In this document: positions 63,764 to 64,000 of the stretch, one piece after another
Layout: every line of letters starts with the position of its first letter
Numbering within the stretch: position 1 is the stretch's first letter
Source of the DNA: CAKVOD01 sp964606505
GTDB taxonomy: Bacteria > Bacillota > Clostridia > Christensenellales > UBA1242
NCBI GenBank assembly: GCA_964606505.1
Contig: CAZSGM010000004.1
Location: forward strand, 62,001 to 126,000
Direction of reading: 5' to 3'
Length of the DNA: 64,000 nucleotides
Notes under the pieces: model-generated
What the model was told of the DNA's origin: nothing
Database searches by the model: none
The model's input: the letters and a program-made list of their open reading frames with translations, nothing else
Program-made: the position numbers and the translations under genes

Positions 63764-64000
63764 TTATTTTGCGCTTGCAGCATTCAACTCTTTTACAAGG
63801 GCTGAAACTTTACGGCTAGCAGTGTTTCTGTGGTACACGCCGTCAAGTCTAGCTGTATCAATCAAAGAAACACAATTTTTCAAAAGTTCTTCGGCTTTCT
63901 TCAAATCGTTTTCAGCAATAGCAGCTTTAAATTTCTTGATTTCAGTTGCAACACGAGTTTTCTTAGCCTTGTTTTGCATTCTTTCTTCGTTGGAAATCAA
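63764..64000 (-). CDS. rpsT: 30S ribosomal protein S20 (5' end beyond window)
   Basis: C-terminal 78 residues of S20: basic helix RMQNKAKKTRVATEIKKF, then ENDLKKAEELLKNCVSLIDT and the conserved GVYHRNTASRKVSALVK ending. The true start lies beyond position 64000; the TTG at the edge is internal. Confidence 0.9.
   Translation of the reverse strand: MISNEERMQNKAKKTRVATEIKKFKAAIAENDLKKAEELLKNCVSLIDTARLDGVYHRNTASRKVSALVKELNAASAK

Overview
The window looks like a draft scaffold from an uncultured, low-GC, spore-forming Gram-positive bacterium of clostridial type. Evidence: an uninterrupted mother-cell sigma factor (SigK), Firmicutes-type housekeeping genes (RNase J, RecN, pth-mfd-prsA, ftsA/ftsZ, feoA/feoB), TTGACA/TATAAT promoters, AAGGAG ribosome sites, the standard genetic code, AT-rich spacers and a 100-N placeholder gap. 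Almost every gene is on the minus strand; sigK, feoA and one small gene inside the phage block are the exceptions. No tRNA, rRNA, IS element or CRISPR array was seen.

Layout. 0-7 kb: a 3'-truncated surface-protein gene (locus A), then a lone VirB4-like ATPase downstream of a large Ig-like surface protein. 7-24.5 kb: core genes (ppa, a NYN-domain protein, ogg, recN, a PrsA-like lipoprotein, mfd, pth, tadA, sigK, an RnfC-like protein without Fe-S motifs, ftsZ, ftsA). 24.5-27.4 kb: a second surface-protein gene (locus B). 27.7-43 kb: rsmD, alr, feoB/feoA, two unknown genes, trhP/trmR (wobble-uridine 5-methoxy pathway), RNase J and a membrane protein. 43.4-56.7 kb: a compact P22-like packaging, capsid and connector block with holins, without integrase, replication, tailspike or lysin genes. 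57-59.5 kb: a third surface-protein gene (locus C), close relative of B. 59.7-64 kb: obgE, a degenerate SDR protein, a membrane protein and rpsT (cut by the window end).

The most striking structure is a family of three contingency loci (A, B, C). Each has a 13-base poly-G tract early in the reading frame, a conserved promoter whose -35 box lies in a repeated terminator-like hairpin, and a palindromic repeat just after the tract. At the assembled tract lengths B reads ON, while A and C are shifted OFF; the OFF frame of A hides about 300 codons of Flg_new/InlB-type repeat protein. The second notable element is the 13-kb podovirus-like block, which starts at a near-consensus promoter followed by a 22-bp palindromic operator and carries an independently promoted small membrane-protein gene on the opposite strand. 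Other oddities are a FeoB with large Asn/Cys-rich insertions and a missing G4 aspartate, a cluster of likely leaderless genes (rsmD, alr, feoA, perhaps feoB), and a 12-bp microsatellite that breaks the assembly.

Limits: function calls rest on reading motifs by eye, without database search. Homopolymer lengths in a draft assembly may be consensus or error, so ON/OFF states are statements about this sequence only.
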